From an uncultured Gammaproteobacteria bacterium (lineage in GTDB: Bacteria > Pseudomonadota > Gammaproteobacteria > Pseudomonadales > Pseudohongiellaceae), in NCBI GenBank assembly GCA_913061515.1, contig CAJXSF010000005.1, positions 24,943 through 88,942 of the forward strand: a DNA stretch of 64,000 nt, read 5' to 3'. The position numbers and the translations under genes are program-made. The notes under the pieces were generated by a model. That model was not told the origin of the DNA, made no database searches, and was given only the letters and a program-made list of their open reading frames with translations. Below, piece by piece: positions 18,350-26,657 of the stretch. The number at the start of each line of letters is the position of its first letter. Position 1 is the stretch's first letter.

Positions 18350-20185
18350 TCACGGGGACAGTTTAAATACCAGTAATGCATTACCGGGTAGTTGACCGAA
18401 AGTAGCGTATCCACTATTGACGATCATGTAGTCACCAGAAAAGACTGGGCCTACGGAATCTATTGCTCCGCCTTTGGCAACAACACCATTGACGGTCTGA
18501 AACTCTTGCACTGTATCGTGCTCCCAAAGGAGCTCGCCTGTGCGTTGATCGTGGGCGAACAAAAAGCCATTCAAAGCTCCCGCAACCACAATATCTGCTG
18601 ACGCACTAGCCGCCGCCGAATAAGAATCCATGCAGGCACGCGCCCCTTCTTCGCAACGAACAGGTGCTTGACTATACCAGAGCTGCTCGCCAGTTTTCAT
18701 ATCCACAGCGTGCAAACCGGGCTTTGCTTCCATCGCGCCATCTGCTCCGCTAAACCTATCGGAGATTGGCACAAACGCCACATCGCCCACATAGGTCATA
18801 CCCCAGTGCACTCCCCCTAAGGCGCCACCACGCCCTAACCGCGTTTGCCACAGGATGGCACCGCCATTATCTGGGTCTAGCGCGTATAGAATCGCGCCTT
18901 TGCTCCCCGCAACAACAATGTCTTTGCCTGTACTCAGGGTCACTGCCATCACCGACGCGCCAATATCAAGATCGGGCCCAGCGTCTGGGCAATTTGGGTG
19001 ATCTGCTGCCATCGAGCAAGCCATTGTAAAGGCATCGTCGCTCGTTGTTTGCTGCACCCAGTCCATAACCCCGGTGTCTATATCAAATGCAATAATAGAA
19101 TCGCTCGTCGCACTGGCAGGCCGAGTATAGTTCTGCCCCGTTCCGGCATAAACCCTATTACGTTTGACATCAACGGTAGGAGTATCCCAGATTGGAGCGC
19201 CAGATGGAGCATAGACGCGACGCTCTGCACTATTAATTCCGACCAGTTGAGGTTCATCCATAATATAGGTATGCCAGAGTTTTTCTCCCGTATTTAGATC
19301 AAAAGCTGCCATATTTCCGCGAAACTGACAGCATTCGTACTCAAGGTTCCCTGCAACCGCCACTTCTATGGAAGAAACAGGCACAAAAATTTTATTGCCT
19401 GACACAATCGGTGAACCGGTGCTGCGCGCTAATGGAAATGGGTCTACATCGGCATGCCAGAGGCGTTCGCCGGTAGTGGCATCGAGCACAAAGACTCGAT
19501 TGGAGATATCGGCCCCCACTAATAGGGTTTTATCCAACACAGGTGAGTGCACCACACTAAGAGCACCACGCACCTCAGAGGTGGCAAGAAAGGTCCAATG
19601 GGCACAGCCGCTAGCCAAGTCCAATGCATAGACTCGGCCACTAGTACTGCCCATATACATCACACCATTGATAATGCTTGGCTGGGCGCGAGCGTTTGAA
19701 CCCTCTTCAAACCCAAACACCCAACTGAGTTCTAAATGACTCACCGTTTGCGTAGATATATTGCTACCGGCACTACTTTGCGCACGGGAATTCTCGAGAC
19801 CATTGCCCCAACCGTTCCAGTTTGCTGCCATCGAAAGGTCTCGTGCGGGCATCGGAGCGCTGCATTGACTTAATACTTCCAGACGCTCTGAATTATAGTC
19901 GCGGCCCGACAAATACTCGGCAACAGCAATTTTCTGGCTTTCATCCAAAGATTGCCCTTGCACCCGCATCAGGCCCTCATTGAGGGCGTGATAAATACTA
20001 TTGGCAGTGAATGTAGCAAGGGCACTGCGCGCAGGAGTGCGCTGATCAGTAGGCGCGGCATGACAACTAGCACAATATTGTTGGTATAACGGCTCACCCT
20101 CTTGTGCTTTAAGCGCTTGGGGTGCGAACCCGCTACTGATAATTAGAAGAAAGCTGAGTAAGCGAACACCTGCGAATTTTTTCAT
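18350..20185 (-). CDS. PQQ propeller dehydrogenase with N-terminal cytochrome c (polyvinyl-alcohol-dehydrogenase-like)
   Basis: 611 residues with a signal peptide (~1-27). A cytochrome c module comes first (haem site CASCH, C38-C41-H42), then PQQ-type propeller blades (ALDLASGCAHWTF, VLDATTGERLWHADV, AFDLNTGEKLWHTY, AVDMKTGEQLWYS). ECCQFRG gives a vicinal cysteine pair. The N-terminal haem, the size and the blade motifs match the polyvinyl alcohol dehydrogenase-like family. Such enzymes oxidise secondary alcohols in the periplasm and pass electrons to the respiratory chain. It is the first gene of a likely two-gene operon with the other PQQ enzyme. No PQQ-synthesis genes are in the window. 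Confidence 0.82.
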   Translation of the reverse strand: MKKFAGVRLLSFLLIISSGFAPQALKAQEGEPLYQQYCASCHAAPTDQRTPARSALATFTANSIYHALNEGLMRVQGQSLDESQKIAVAEYLSGRDYNSERLEVLSQCSAPMPARDLSMAANWNGWGNGLENSRAQSSAGSNISTQTVSHLELSWVFGFEEGSNARAQPSIINGVMYMGSTSGRVYALDLASGCAHWTFLATSEVRGALSVVHSPVLDKTLLVGADISNRVFVLDATTGERLWHADVDPFPLARSTGSPIVSGNKIFVPVSSIEVAVAGNLEYECCQFRGNMAAFDLNTGEKLWHTYIMDEPQLVGINSAERRVYAPSGAPIWDTPTVDVKRNRVYAGTGQNYTRPASATSDSIIAFDIDTGVMDWVQQTTSDDAFTMACSMAADHPNCPDAGPDLDIGASVMAVTLSTGKDIVVAGSKGAILYALDPDNGGAILWQTRLGRGGALGGVHWGMTYVGDVAFVPISDRFSGADGAMEAKPGLHAVDMKTGEQLWYSQAPVRCEEGARACMDSYSAAASASADIVVAGALNGFLFAHDQRTGELLWEHDTVQEFQTVNGVVAKGGAIDSVGPVFSGDYMIVNSGYATFGQLPGNALLVFKLSP

Positions 20186-20514
20186 TATTATTCCCCGGTT
20201 CTAATACGCTATACGGCATCAGTGCTAGCAGTGGGTGCTGAGGTATTGGGCTAGCAACATTGGCATGCCTACCATCTATACATCCGTTTTATAGCTGGTT
20301 GAGCAAGGGTTTTCATCTTACATGAAGCCAGCACAATAGCGGAACTGGCCCATTGGCAAATACGGCAGAAACCGCCTTTTTTATAGCTCAGTGGAACCGC
20401 TCTAGTGTATAGTTAACGCACTGTTTGCTAGTTATTTCGGCGCCACTATCGTTGATCAAACTTGTGAACTAACTGTCACATGTTTCACGCCGTCATGAGA
20501 TACACTAGAGCACC
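20186..20514. promoter_or_regulatory. Divergent intergenic region, PQQ operon / corA
   Basis: About 330 bp without a gene, holding promoters for both directions. A perfect 12-bp inverted repeat, GCTCTAGTGTAT at 20399-20410 and ATACACTAGAGC at 20500-20511, sits just before the corA start; its arms are 89 bp apart, so they could bind a regulator or pair in the leader RNA. I see no recognisable riboswitch. Confidence 0.4.
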
Positions 20515-21468
20515 ATGCTAAATATTTACGACCTCAATCAAGACAAATACCTTGTAGCACGCAACGACGAGGAAATGACTGAGCCTATGGCCCCAGCGCT
20601 ATGGCTTGATCTCGTCGACCCTTCAGACGAAGAAAGACGCTTAGTTGAGGTACAAAACAGGCAAACACTGCCCGAAACAGGCGATGTTGAAGAGATCGAG
20701 GCTAGTGCCCGTTCATATCAGGACGAAGACGGCGGCATTCACGTCCACTCCATGTTTTTACACCATGTCGAAGATCGCCCTCGCAACACGACGGTGGCAT
20801 TTACTCTCACCGGTGACCAACTCATCACCCTGCGTGAGCGAGAGATCCCCGCATTCCGACTTTTGCGTATGCGAGCAAAACGCCAAAAAGGCCTAGTACA
20901 AGATAGTGTTGCCATCCTACTTGCTCTATTCGAAATCAAAATCGATGATTTGGCTGACACCTTGGAAGAGGTGTACACAGGCCTTGAGAACACGAGCAAT
21001 TCAGTTTTGGAAGAAAATGATAACGCCATAGAAGATGCGATAGACGAACTCGCCCGTCATGAGGACACTAACGGTAAAGTCCGGTTGTGTTTGATGGATA
21101 CACAGCGCGCCCTCACCTTTTTGTTACGTCACGGCAAACTTGCGCCAGAACATGCAGAGGTTGCTAGAGAACTCCTTCGCGACATCGAATCGTTGCTACC
21201 GCACAATAGTTTCGTTTTCGATAAGATTAACTTTTTGATGGATGCGGCACTGGGCTTTATTAATATCCAGCAAAACCAGATCATCAAAATTTTCTCGATC
21301 GCCGCGGTGGTGTTTCTACCGCCTACGCTAGTGGCAAGCGCCTATGGCATGAACTTCGAATTTATGCCCGAACTCGATTGGTTGCTCGGTTATCCTTGGG
21401 CTATTGGCTTGATGATTCTTTCAGGTATTGCCCCGTACTGGTATTTCAAAAGCAAGGGCTGGTTATAA
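20515..21468 (+). CDS. corA: CorA-family magnesium/divalent metal channel
   Basis: 317 residues, the usual length. A large cytoplasmic N-terminal domain, a long helix and two C-terminal membrane segments; the family's selectivity motif is present as YGMNFEFMPEL (~275-285) at the end of TM1. CorA pentamers let Mg2+ (also Co2+, Ni2+) into the cell. The ending YFKSKGWL is family-like. No clear Shine-Dalgarno is seen. It is followed 28 bp later by the broken M20 gene. Confidence 0.92.
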   Translation: MLNIYDLNQDKYLVARNDEEMTEPMAPALWLDLVDPSDEERRLVEVQNRQTLPETGDVEEIEASARSYQDEDGGIHVHSMFLHHVEDRPRNTTVAFTLTGDQLITLREREIPAFRLLRMRAKRQKGLVQDSVAILLALFEIKIDDLADTLEEVYTGLENTSNSVLEENDNAIEDAIDELARHEDTNGKVRLCLMDTQRALTFLLRHGKLAPEHAEVARELLRDIESLLPHNSFVFDKINFLMDAALGFINIQQNQIIKIFSIAAVVFLPPTLVASAYGMNFEFMPELDWLLGYPWAIGLMILSGIAPYWYFKSKGWL

Positions 21469-21496
21469 GCCCTAAAGTTATTTGGGGGAACACAGC

Positions 21497-22783
21497 ATGC
21501 GCAAGACACTTCTTGGCCTTCTTCTCGCTGGCATGTCTGTCACGGCAATGGCATAGCAATCTGCATTAACCCCGCAAGTACAATCTTTGGTTGATCGCGT
21601 CATGCCGCAATTCGTGGAGTGGCGCCGAGACTTTCATCAACACCCTGAACTCGGCAACCGTGAGTTTCGTACCAGCGCCATTGTGGCGGAATACCTTGAA
21701 TACCTCGGGTTTGAAGTACGCACCGAGATCGCTCACACTGGGGTAATTGGTGTTCTGCGTGGCGGCCAACCCGGACCTGTTGTCGCACTGCGCGCCGACA
21801 TGGATGCCTTGCCGGTGGTCGAGCAAGTCAATCTGCCTTTTGCTTCCACCCAATGAACTCAATACAACGGGCAAGACGTTGGCGTCATGCACGCCTGCGG
21901 CCATGATAACCATGTGGCGATACTCATGGGCGTTGCTGGAGTGCTAGCGCAAATGCAGGAAACACTGCCAGGCACAGTCTTATTCGTGTTTCAACCCGCC
22001 GAAGAAGGAGCACCAGAGGGCGAACAAGGCGGTGCTGACTTAATGTTAAAAGAAGGCGCCTTTGCAGACCCTCGCCCTGATGCGGTATTCGGCCTGCATG
22101 TCTCACCTATTCCTGTCGGCGCTATCGCCGTGCGCAAAGAGGGCATGATGGCCTCAAGCGATGAATTCAAAATCACCGTTCACGGCCAACAAACTCATGG
22201 GGCCCAGCCTTGGGCAGGCATTGACCCTATCGTAGTCGCCTCGCAGATCGTGTTGGGTTTACAAACTATTCCAAGCCGCCAACTCAATGCAACGCTGACT
22301 CCATCGATTGTAACCGTTGGGGCAATCAATGGCGGTTTGCGCAACAACATCATTCCAGAGTCGGTTGAAATGATCGGCACTATTCGCACCTTCGATGCCG
22401 ACACTCGCGCCGATATCCACGAACGCGTAGCACGCACAGCAACGCAGATCGCCGCGAGTGCTGGCGCGACTGCCGATGTCAGCATCGACATTGGCTATCC
22501 CGTCACCCGCAATGACTCTGCATTGACCGAACAAATGATGCCGACTTTGCGGCGGGTAGTCGGGCAAGGCTTGGTAGAATCACCCCGGGTAACTGGGGCA
22601 GAAGATTTTTCTTATTTCGCAGAAGAAGTGCCAGGCATGTTTTTCTTTTTAGGGGTTGCGCCAGATAATCCCGAATTGGTATTTCCCAATCACTCGCCTA
22701 ATTTTTTTGCAGACGAACGCGCACTGCCAATTGGTGTGCAAACAATGACAGCCTTAGCTTTAGATTTTCTTAATGGGGAATAA
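21497..22783 (+). pseudogene. M20 amidohydrolase/peptidase with two in-frame stop codons
   Basis: One continuous 428-codon frame reads as a secreted M20 (amidohydrolase, IAA-amino-acid hydrolase-like) protein, with signal peptide MRKTLLGLLLAGMSVTAMA, metal-site motifs MHACGHDNH and FQPAEEGAPEG, and a C-terminal GAEDFSYFAEEVPGMFFFLG. It is interrupted by TAG at 21554-21556, right after the signal peptide, and TGA at 21854-21856, just before the metal site. Both are single C-to-T changes from plausible sense codons (CAG; CGA). The rest is undamaged, so inactivation is recent or these are consensus errors. The piece from 21887 alone would lack the signal and half the metal site. Confidence 0.85.
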
Positions 22784-22833
22784 AGCACCGCACTAGCGCC
22801 ACTTATTGCAGGCTAGTGCGGGTTAACTGTTGC

Positions 22834-23625
22834 CTATAATTGCAGGGTTGCAATCTCGATGCGTGAGGCGGCACCGTAAATAACCGAAGGGTCTGTTGGC
22901 AAGGTTGCCGGAGCTCGTAATCCTGGCCAGATTGGCAGCAACGTGTCCAGTTGCGTCTCAATCGCCATCACAGCGGCTGAGTTATCGGTCAGCGTTTCTA
23001 GCAGTGCTATTTTTTCTTTGGCGATGCGCACAAAGCCTAATGAGTCTTGGTACTCATGCTCGTTTTCCAGTTGCCCTGCTTCGCCAACGGCAATGTCATA
23101 CTCGGCTGCTGCGGTGCGCACAAGATCCACCATCACTGTGCCGAGTGTGCGAGCATCTAAATCAGTCACGACATTTTCAGCAGCGCTAATGGCATCGAGA
23201 AGAGCAGAATACGCGGCCTCTACGTCAGCGAGTGGCTTTTGCTCAGTCACCGCATTGGCTAGCCCTTCTAACTGGTCAGCAAAGTCGAGCGCACCGCGCG
23301 ACTCCATTGCAGGAAGCAGATCTGTATACAGCTCATCGCCTGGGTGCTTCATATGTGTAGCCGAAGCATCTAATTCACCTTCACGATACAAATTAACGCC
23401 TACATTAAGGTGTCCGCGAATAAAGGAAAGTTGTGCCAGATACACAGAATCACTAGCGATTGCATCGGCTGTGCTGGCGCCTTCGCCGCCTTCTCCACCT
23501 TCCTCAGCCATGGCGTCCATATCATGGCCCATATCATTGTCAGTATCGCTTGTCCCTACATAAAACGCAGCACTTGCCGCGACTACCACGCCTAAACCAA
23601 GCCACACTCTATTTCTGATTTCCAT
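22834..23625 (-). CDS. Periplasmic all-helical protein of unknown function, probably iron-regulated
   Basis: 263 residues, one N-terminal membrane segment or uncleaved signal (VWLGLGVVVAASAAFYVGT), an acidic Met/His/Gly linker (DMGHDMDAMAEEGGEGGEG), then a helical domain. A conserved-looking patch FIRGHLNVGVNLYREGELD...HMKHPGDELY has spaced His, Glu and Asp that could bind metal. I do not recognise the family with certainty. It is divergent from a PiuC-like dioxygenase across a gap holding a Fur-like box, so a part in iron acquisition or storage is a reasonable inference. The ATG has GGAG five bases upstream. Confidence 0.65.
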   Translation of the reverse strand: MEIRNRVWLGLGVVVAASAAFYVGTSDTDNDMGHDMDAMAEEGGEGGEGASTADAIASDSVYLAQLSFIRGHLNVGVNLYREGELDASATHMKHPGDELYTDLLPAMESRGALDFADQLEGLANAVTEQKPLADVEAAYSALLDAISAAENVVTDLDARTLGTVMVDLVRTAAAEYDIAVGEAGQLENEHEYQDSLGFVRIAKEKIALLETLTDNSAAVMAIETQLDTLLPIWPGLRAPATLPTDPSVIYGAASRIEIATLQL

Positions 23626-23712
23626 AGCATCTCCGCAAGTACATTAGGGCAATTTAACAGTGGGTTTGATATTCGAGCAAACGCCCACTAAACTGGATCG
23701 CACTATACACCC

Positions 23713-23731
23713 AACAAGAATCATTCTCAAT
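23713..23731. promoter_or_regulatory. Fur-box-like site between divergent genes
   Basis: AAGAATCATTCTC (reverse GAGAATGATTCTT) matches the inner half of the Fur consensus (GATAATCATTATC) at about 10 of 13 positions and is itself nearly palindromic. It lies ~15-33 bp before the dioxygenase start and ~90 bp before the helical protein. Confidence 0.55.
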
Positions 23732-23745
23732 TAGAGTTTCTCCTC

Positions 23746-24411
23746 ATGTTGCTGCAGATTGCTCAAGCTATTCCTTCTGATCTACTCGCTCAGTGCCTCT
23801 CCCTCGCCAAAGAAGGAGCCACATTTGTCGATGGTCGCGATACTGCCGGCTGGCACGCAAAATCGCGCAAACATAATCTCCAAGCACGCCCATCACCTGC
23901 GGTAGACAAACTATATAAACAGCTCGAAAAAGCCTTGTTACAACATGAATTGGTCGCTGCGGCAGCAAGGCCCAAAAACATCGTTAGGATGCAACTGAGC
24001 CGTTATGACAAAGCAATGTTCTATGGCAGCCATGTCGATGACGCCATTATGCAAGGTCAAAGAACCGACCTGTCCTTCACGTTATTTCTTAACGCCCCAG
24101 AGCAGTATGAGGGCGGCGCACTCGTCATAGACGAGGTCTCGGGTGAACGCGCATTTCGCATGGATGCAGGCGCAATGCTACTGTACCCATCCACGACTTT
24201 GCATCGTGTTGAAGAGGTCACTAGCGGCGAACGGCTCGTGATCGTCGGTTGGATTCGCAGTTATGTTGCCAACGCCGAAGAGCGCGAATTGCTCTTCGAT
24301 CTAGAGCGAGTGATCGCCATGCACCGGCAACAACAAAGCACCAATAACCCTGCACTGGATTTGTTGTTAAAGACTCGCAGTAACTTACTAAGACGCTGGG
24401 CGCAAGATTGA
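23746..24411 (+). CDS. Fe(II)/2-oxoglutarate dioxygenase, PKHD-type hydroxylase (PiuC/YbiX-like)
   Basis: 221 residues, the family length. The iron ligands are visible as H-x-D in YGSHVDDAIM and the distal His in STTLHRVEEV, with Arg in SGERLVIVGW for 2-oxoglutarate; the core DLSFTLFLNAPEQYEGGALVI is typical. PiuC/YbiX proteins are usually found beside TonB siderophore receptors and are iron-repressed; no receptor is next to this gene, but the Fur-like site upstream agrees with iron control. The target of hydroxylation is unknown. Confidence 0.87.
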   Translation: MLLQIAQAIPSDLLAQCLSLAKEGATFVDGRDTAGWHAKSRKHNLQARPSPAVDKLYKQLEKALLQHELVAAAARPKNIVRMQLSRYDKAMFYGSHVDDAIMQGQRTDLSFTLFLNAPEQYEGGALVIDEVSGERAFRMDAGAMLLYPSTTLHRVEEVTSGERLVIVGWIRSYVANAEERELLFDLERVIAMHRQQQSTNNPALDLLLKTRSNLLRRWAQD

Positions 24412-24477
24412 GTAATCCCCTTTACCGTTGTTGATAATCCGCGTTTTCCGTTTCTATTCCCACAAAGGACACGCCAC

Positions 24478-25095
24478 ATGCTTAAGTTTTACTACGCTCC
24501 AAAGACCTGCGCACTCGCCGTACATTTGGCATTAGAGCACATCGGTGTCCCTTATGAGCCGATACAGCTCGACTTCTCACGACAGGCGCAACGTTCACCG
24601 GAATATTTAGCGATTAATCCCAAAGGTCGTGTGCCCGCCATCGTCACAGACGAAGGGATTTTGACAGAGACCCCCGCCCTACTTCTTTACCTATGCCAAC
24701 GCCATCCAGAGGCTAATTTAGCCCCATTAGATAATGATTTTGCTGTCGCGCAAATGCAGGCCTTTAATAACTACTTATGTGCAACCGTGCACGTAGCTCA
24801 CGCTCACCGAGTACGAGGCATTCGCTGGGCGGATGATCCGGATGCTATCGAGGCAATGAAAAAGAAGGTGCCACAATCAATGGGCGATGCCATGGCATTA
24901 ATCGAGAATGACATGCTGAAAGGGCCCTGGGTAATGGGAGAACAATATACCGTTGCCGACATGTATCTTTTCACCATCTCAAACTGGTTAGAAAGCGATG
25001 GCGTCGACACCAGCAAATTGCCTCGGGTCATCGAACACCGCCAAAGAATGGCCAAAGACCCTGCAATAAAGAAATTATTAGACTTATATGCCTAG
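24478..25095 (+). CDS. Glutathione S-transferase family protein
   Basis: 205 residues. N-terminal thioredoxin-fold domain MLKFYYAPKTCALAVHLALE, with a Cys at residue 11 where beta-class GSTs keep their catalytic Cys10; NPKGRVPAIV and LTETPALLLYL are the glutathione-binding cis-Pro and Glu/Thr motifs. The C-terminal helical domain has the N-capping motif (YTVADMYLFT). Likely detoxification or a GSH-dependent isomerase/reductase; the substrate is unknown. AAGGA precedes the ATG. It is convergent with, and overlaps by 4 bp, a small gene. Confidence 0.87.
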   Translation: MLKFYYAPKTCALAVHLALEHIGVPYEPIQLDFSRQAQRSPEYLAINPKGRVPAIVTDEGILTETPALLLYLCQRHPEANLAPLDNDFAVAQMQAFNNYLCATVHVAHAHRVRGIRWADDPDAIEAMKKKVPQSMGDAMALIENDMLKGPWVMGEQYTVADMYLFTISNWLESDGVDTSKLPRVIEHRQRMAKDPAIKKLLDLYA

Positions 25096-25298
25096 AAGTT
25101 GATGCGCATTGGATGACGGGCAAGGATGGAAACATCCCCCCATAGCATTAGCAAGGCGTCCTCTTCGACATCGTTGCTGGTGGGGATCTGGTCGACCGGA
25201 TAGAGTGTGTCAAAACAGTCCTGAGATTTCCCATCCTTGACCTGCCGCTCCAGCGCAACGGTTTCCATCGTATTGTGGTTTAACTTCGCTAGCATCAT
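25092..25298 (-). CDS. Small hypothetical protein, 68 residues
   Basis: Starts at ATG 25298 (MMLAKLNHN), six bases after a strong AAAGGAG; an upstream in-frame start at 25316 has no such support. It is soluble and acidic, with one Cys and no recognised domain (SQDCFDTLYPVDQIPTSNDVEEDALLMLWGDVS). It is convergent with the GST. The strong ribosome-binding site is the main reason to call it real. Confidence 0.5.
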   Translation of the reverse strand: MMLAKLNHNTMETVALERQVKDGKSQDCFDTLYPVDQIPTSNDVEEDALLMLWGDVSILARHPMRINF

Positions 25299-25510
25299 CT
25301 CAAACTCCTTTGTCACCTACTCTATCTGATCGTGGAAGACACTATGCCTTGCAATTGTGGCAGTGTGATGTAAGGAATAAGGCAGATTGTGTTTTTTTCA
25401 GCCTAGCCAATGACACTGCTATAGCTCCAGTGCTTTCACGCGTTTACGGATTCGAGTAGGATGCAGGGACGTTAGACTTTCTTAAGCTGCATTAGATTAG
25501 GATCATCGCT

Positions 25511-26590
25511 ATGAATAAAAAGAATAAATTCAATACCGCGGTACTCAGTATAATCGGCTCTGGGTTTCTACTGGCTGTTTTTGGCTATGTCAATGCACAA
25601 GGGGAACCCCCTACCGTCATCGAAACAAGCTCCCATGTGTTTACCCAAATGGCCGAAGGTGTCTATCAAGTCACAGGCACTGGAGAGGTGTTTGTGATGA
25701 GCAACGCGTTGATGCTCGTGGGTGACGACGATGTCTTATTGGTAGACTCGCACGTCACCCCCAATGCTGCCAACGCATTGCTGCGTTCAGTGCGTGCGGT
25801 CACCGACAAGCCTGTGCGCTACCTAGTGAACTCCCACTATCACTTCGACCACGCCCATGGCAATCAAGTGTTTCCTGAACAAGTGGAAATCATCGGTCAC
25901 AGTTTCACACGCAAAAAACTTAACGGTGAACTAGGCAATGTTCTGACTGAGAACACCATGGTGAGTTTCACCGAAGGCGTTCCTGCTCTCGTGCAAAGCC
26001 TAAGAGAACAATTAGAGGCTGCGACTTCAGAGCAACAAAGAACACAGTTGGCCGCGCAATTAAAATACCAAGAGGATCACATGCATTCCTTGGGTGAGAT
26101 TGTGCCAACCCCGCCGAATATTACACTTGAAACAAAAATGACCTTGTACCAAAAAATGGGTGACGGTAGCCGCGAGATTCAACTTCTACACTTAGGAAAA
26201 GCACACACCGCAGGCGATGTTGTCGTGTATTTGCCAACTGAGCGAATGGTCTTCACTGGCGACATGATGCTGCCCTTCCTCGCCTATATGGGGGATAGTC
26301 ATCCAGACGAATGGGTAGAAACACTCGAGGCTTTGAAGGGACTAGAGTTTGATGTGATATTGCCTGGACATGGCGCGCCATTCCAAGACAAGGCAATCAT
26401 AGGGCACTTTCAAGCTTACCTAAGCGATATATGGCAAAAAACGGCAGCGATGAAGGCACAAGGACTAAGCGCTGAGCAAACCGCCGCGCAAATTGACCTT
26501 AGTAATCATTCGCAAAACTTTGCTCAGATAAGAGGGCCAGGCGCTGACCCAAGGGCAATACGCCGTATTTACGCATTGCTCGATCAATAA
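25511..26590 (+). CDS. Secreted MBL-fold metallo-hydrolase
   Basis: 359 residues, with an N-terminal signal (~1-30). The zinc-binding H-x-H-x-D-H is SHYHFDHAHGN (H109, H111, D113, H114); further ligands are in LLHLGKAHTAGDVV, FTGDMML and ILPGHGAP. A helical insert (LVQSLREQLEAATSEQQRTQ) interrupts the core. This pattern matches the periplasmic MBL branch that includes quinoprotein-relay-type hydrolases and subclass B-like enzymes; beta-lactamase activity cannot be claimed. A shared terminator separates it from the M19 peptidase. Confidence 0.82.
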   Translation: MNKKNKFNTAVLSIIGSGFLLAVFGYVNAQGEPPTVIETSSHVFTQMAEGVYQVTGTGEVFVMSNALMLVGDDDVLLVDSHVTPNAANALLRSVRAVTDKPVRYLVNSHYHFDHAHGNQVFPEQVEIIGHSFTRKKLNGELGNVLTENTMVSFTEGVPALVQSLREQLEAATSEQQRTQLAAQLKYQEDHMHSLGEIVPTPPNITLETKMTLYQKMGDGSREIQLLHLGKAHTAGDVVVYLPTERMVFTGDMMLPFLAYMGDSHPDEWVETLEALKGLEFDVILPGHGAPFQDKAIIGHFQAYLSDIWQKTAAMKAQGLSAEQTAAQIDLSNHSQNFAQIRGPGADPRAIRRIYALLDQ

Positions 26591-26598
26591 TAAGGTAT

Positions 26599-26646
26599 AA
26601 AAAAACGCCTGCCCATAATCGTTAACACTATGTGCAGGCGTTTTTA
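26599..26646. terminator. Bidirectional intrinsic terminator
   Basis: Stem ACGCCTGC / GCAGGCGT with a 21-base interior, flanked by seven A on the left and five T on the right, between convergent MBL and M19 genes. Confidence 0.8.
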
Positions 26647-26657
26647 TAGAGCAAGCG

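Noticed and set aside
22943..23563. 206-codon plus-strand frame opposite the helical periplasmic protein
   Set aside because: Ser/Ala-rich antisense reading with no start signal; the minus-strand protein has signal, linker and ribosome-binding site.
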